DNA of 12,420 nt from Aeromicrobium sp. (GTDB taxonomy: Bacteria > Actinomycetota > Actinomycetes > Propionibacteriales > Nocardioidaceae): NCBI GenBank assembly GCA_023254755.1, contig JALRKU010000072.1, positions 1 through 12,420 of the forward strand. The letters are read 5' to 3'. The position numbers and the translations under genes are program-made. Shown one piece after another: positions 11,224 through 12,420 of this stretch. The notes below the pieces were generated by a model. That model was not told the origin of the DNA, did no database searches, and saw only the letters and a program-made list of their open reading frames with translations. Position 1 is the stretch's first letter; the number at the start of each line of letters is the position of its first letter.

Positions 11224-12420
11224 TCAGCGTCCCGGCAACGGATCGGTTCCCGGCACGATGGCCGAGATGACGGTGCCGTCGGACCGGATCCGGCCCGGCA
11301 CCGGCGGCGGCTCGCCCTCGATCCGCGGACCCTGTCCGTCGAGCGGCACGGTGACCGGCTCGCCGGGGGTGACCGTGACCTCGGTGCCGCGGACCGTGAG
11401 CGTGGCCTGCTTGCCGTCCTCGACCGCGAGCTCGACGTGATCGGGCAGCACGGTGACGCGGATGCGGCTGCCCAGGAGGGTGACCCGGTACGTCAGCGAG
11501 TCCCACTCCTCCGGCAGGCGCGGGTCGATCGTGAACCGGCCGCCCTGGTCGCGGAAGCCGCCGAACCCGCACACCAGCGCGCTCCACACGCCTCCGGTCG
11601 ACGCGACGTGCACGCCGTCGCTCGTGTTGTGGTGCAGGTCCGCCAGGTCCACGAACAGCGCGGAGAGGAAGTAGCGCAGCGCCAGGTCGTGGTAGCCGAC
11701 CTCGGCCGCGATGATCGACTGCACGACCGCCGACAGCGTCGAGTCGCCCGTCGTGATCGGGTCGTAGTACTCGAAGTCGGCGCGCTTCTGCTCGTCGGTG
11801 AACTGGTCGCCCTGCAGGAACAGCGCGAGCACGACGTCGGCCTGCTTGAGGACCTGGAAGCGGTAGATGACCAGGGGGTGGAAGTTGAGCAGCAGCGGGC
11901 GCTTGTCGAGCGGGGTGTTCTCCAGGTCCCACACCTCGCGCTCCAGGAAGTGCTCGTCCTGCGGGTGCACCCCGAGGTGCTCGTCGAACGGGATGGCCAT
12001 GTCGTCGGCCGCCTTGTCCCACGCCGCGACCTCGGCGGGACGCAGGTCGAGGCGGTCGAGCATCTGCTCGTACTCGATGCCGTCGCGCTCCTTGAGCGTG
12101 CGGACGGCGTCGGCCGCGCTGCGCAGGTTGAACCGGGCCATGACGTTGGTGAAGAGGTTGTCGTTGACGACCGTCGTGTACTCGTCGGGACCCGTGACGC
12201 CGTGGATGTGGAAGGTGCCGTCCTCCTCGTCGCGCCAGAAGCCCAGGTCGACCCACATGCGGGCGGTCTCGACCAGGACGTCGATGCCCTCGCGGACGAG
12301 GAAGTCGACGTCGGCGGTGGCGCGGACGTACTGGGTCAGCGCGTACGCGATGTCGGCGTCGATGTGGTACTGCGCGGTGCCTGCCGCGTAGTAGGCCGAC
12401 GCCTCCTCGCCGTTGATGGT
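11224..12420 (-). CDS. Glycoside hydrolase family 65 protein, C-terminal part (sugar phosphorylase type)
   Basis: The gene is cut by the window edge: 398 C-terminal residues are present, about half of a typical 750-800 aa GH65 protein, and the frame stays open to base 12420. GEEASAYYAAGTAQYHIDADIAYAL and HIHGVTGPDEYTTVVNDNLFTNVMA are family blocks; Glu80 of the fragment (in GPDEY) is the expected general acid. ASTGGVWSALVCGFGGFRD holds conserved residues near the phosphate/active site. The catalytic (alpha/alpha)6 barrel is followed by the small C-terminal beta domain (about residues 300-360). GH65 enzymes include maltose, trehalose and kojibiose phosphorylases, which split disaccharides with phosphate to release beta-glucose 1-phosphate. 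Specificity is not readable. The last about 30 residues are a Pro/Gly-rich tail. Confidence 0.93.
   Translation of the reverse strand, partial: TINGEEASAYYAAGTAQYHIDADIAYALTQYVRATADVDFLVREGIDVLVETARMWVDLGFWRDEEDGTFHIHGVTGPDEYTTVVNDNLFTNVMARFNLRSAADAVRTLKERDGIEYEQMLDRLDLRPAEVAAWDKAADDMAIPFDEHLGVHPQDEHFLEREVWDLENTPLDKRPLLLNFHPLVIYRFQVLKQADVVLALFLQGDQFTDEQKRADFEYYDPITTGDSTLSAVVQSIIAAEVGYHDLALRYFLSALFVDLADLHHNTSDGVHVASTGGVWSALVCGFGGFRDQGGRFTIDPRLPEEWDSLTYRVTLLGSRIRVTVLPDHVELAVEDGKQATLTVRGTEVTVTPGEPVTVPLDGQGPRIEGEPPPVPGRIRSDGTVISAIVPGTDPLPGR

Noticed and set aside
9905..11440. 511-codon plus-strand frame
   Set aside because: It is the antisense shadow of the deaminase, FHA-like and GH65 genes, with no recognisable motif.
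1..12420. Mobile elements, CRISPR, toxin-antitoxin or defence island
   Set aside because: There are no transposase, integrase, repeat-spacer array, attachment-site duplication or defence motifs; the ArsR-SRPBCC pair is a regulator-enzyme pair rather than a toxin-antitoxin system.

Overview
The window reads as ordinary chromosomal DNA of a high-GC actinobacterium. The signs are very high GC, frequent GTG starts, a WhiB-type iron-sulfur regulator, a bacterial proteasome activator of the Bpa/PafE family, and repeated TANNNT-N6-start arrangements typical of leaderless mRNAs. The gene set fits the Propionibacteriales (Nocardioides/Aeromicrobium type), but that placement is inference. I see no insertion sequence, phage, CRISPR array or other mobile element.

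Layout. Positions 1-790 (minus): a terminator hairpin, tRNA-Ser(GCU), a small two-helix membrane protein and tRNA-Ser(UGA). Positions 790-2651 (minus): a nitrilase-family amidohydrolase whose stop overlaps the start of a polytopic membrane protein (TGATG). From 2744 (plus): an NAD(P)H-quinone oxidoreductase, then bpa with a C-terminal HbYX motif, then a WhiB-like protein carrying an extra C-terminal helix-turn-helix. Positions 4984-7069 (minus): serS followed by a HAD-IIB (Cof-type) phosphatase. Divergent from serS (plus): a PAP2 phosphatase-diacylglycerol kinase fusion. Positions 8783-9619 (minus): an ArsR repressor and an SRPBCC/AHSA1 protein. Positions 9680-11092 (minus): an FHA-like protein and an adenosine deaminase family enzyme. 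Positions 11224-12420 (minus): the C-terminal part of a glycoside hydrolase family 65 phosphorylase, cut by the window edge.

How the parts relate. SerRS and two of its substrate tRNAs lie within about 7 kb. Bpa opens the 20S proteasome without ATP, and the WhiB-HTH gene follows it 34 bases downstream, so a link to protein quality control or redox stress is possible but unproven. The ArsR-SRPBCC pair has a striking 40-bp palindrome over the promoter and start codon, most simply an autoregulatory operator. serS and the PAP2-DAGK gene share a symmetric, overlapping divergent promoter.

Most genes are recognisable housekeeping or conserved families. The most unusual things are regulatory architecture (two palindromic promoters and recurrent leaderless starts) and the WhiB-HTH fusion. 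I do not see a clearly new multi-gene defence or mobile system.
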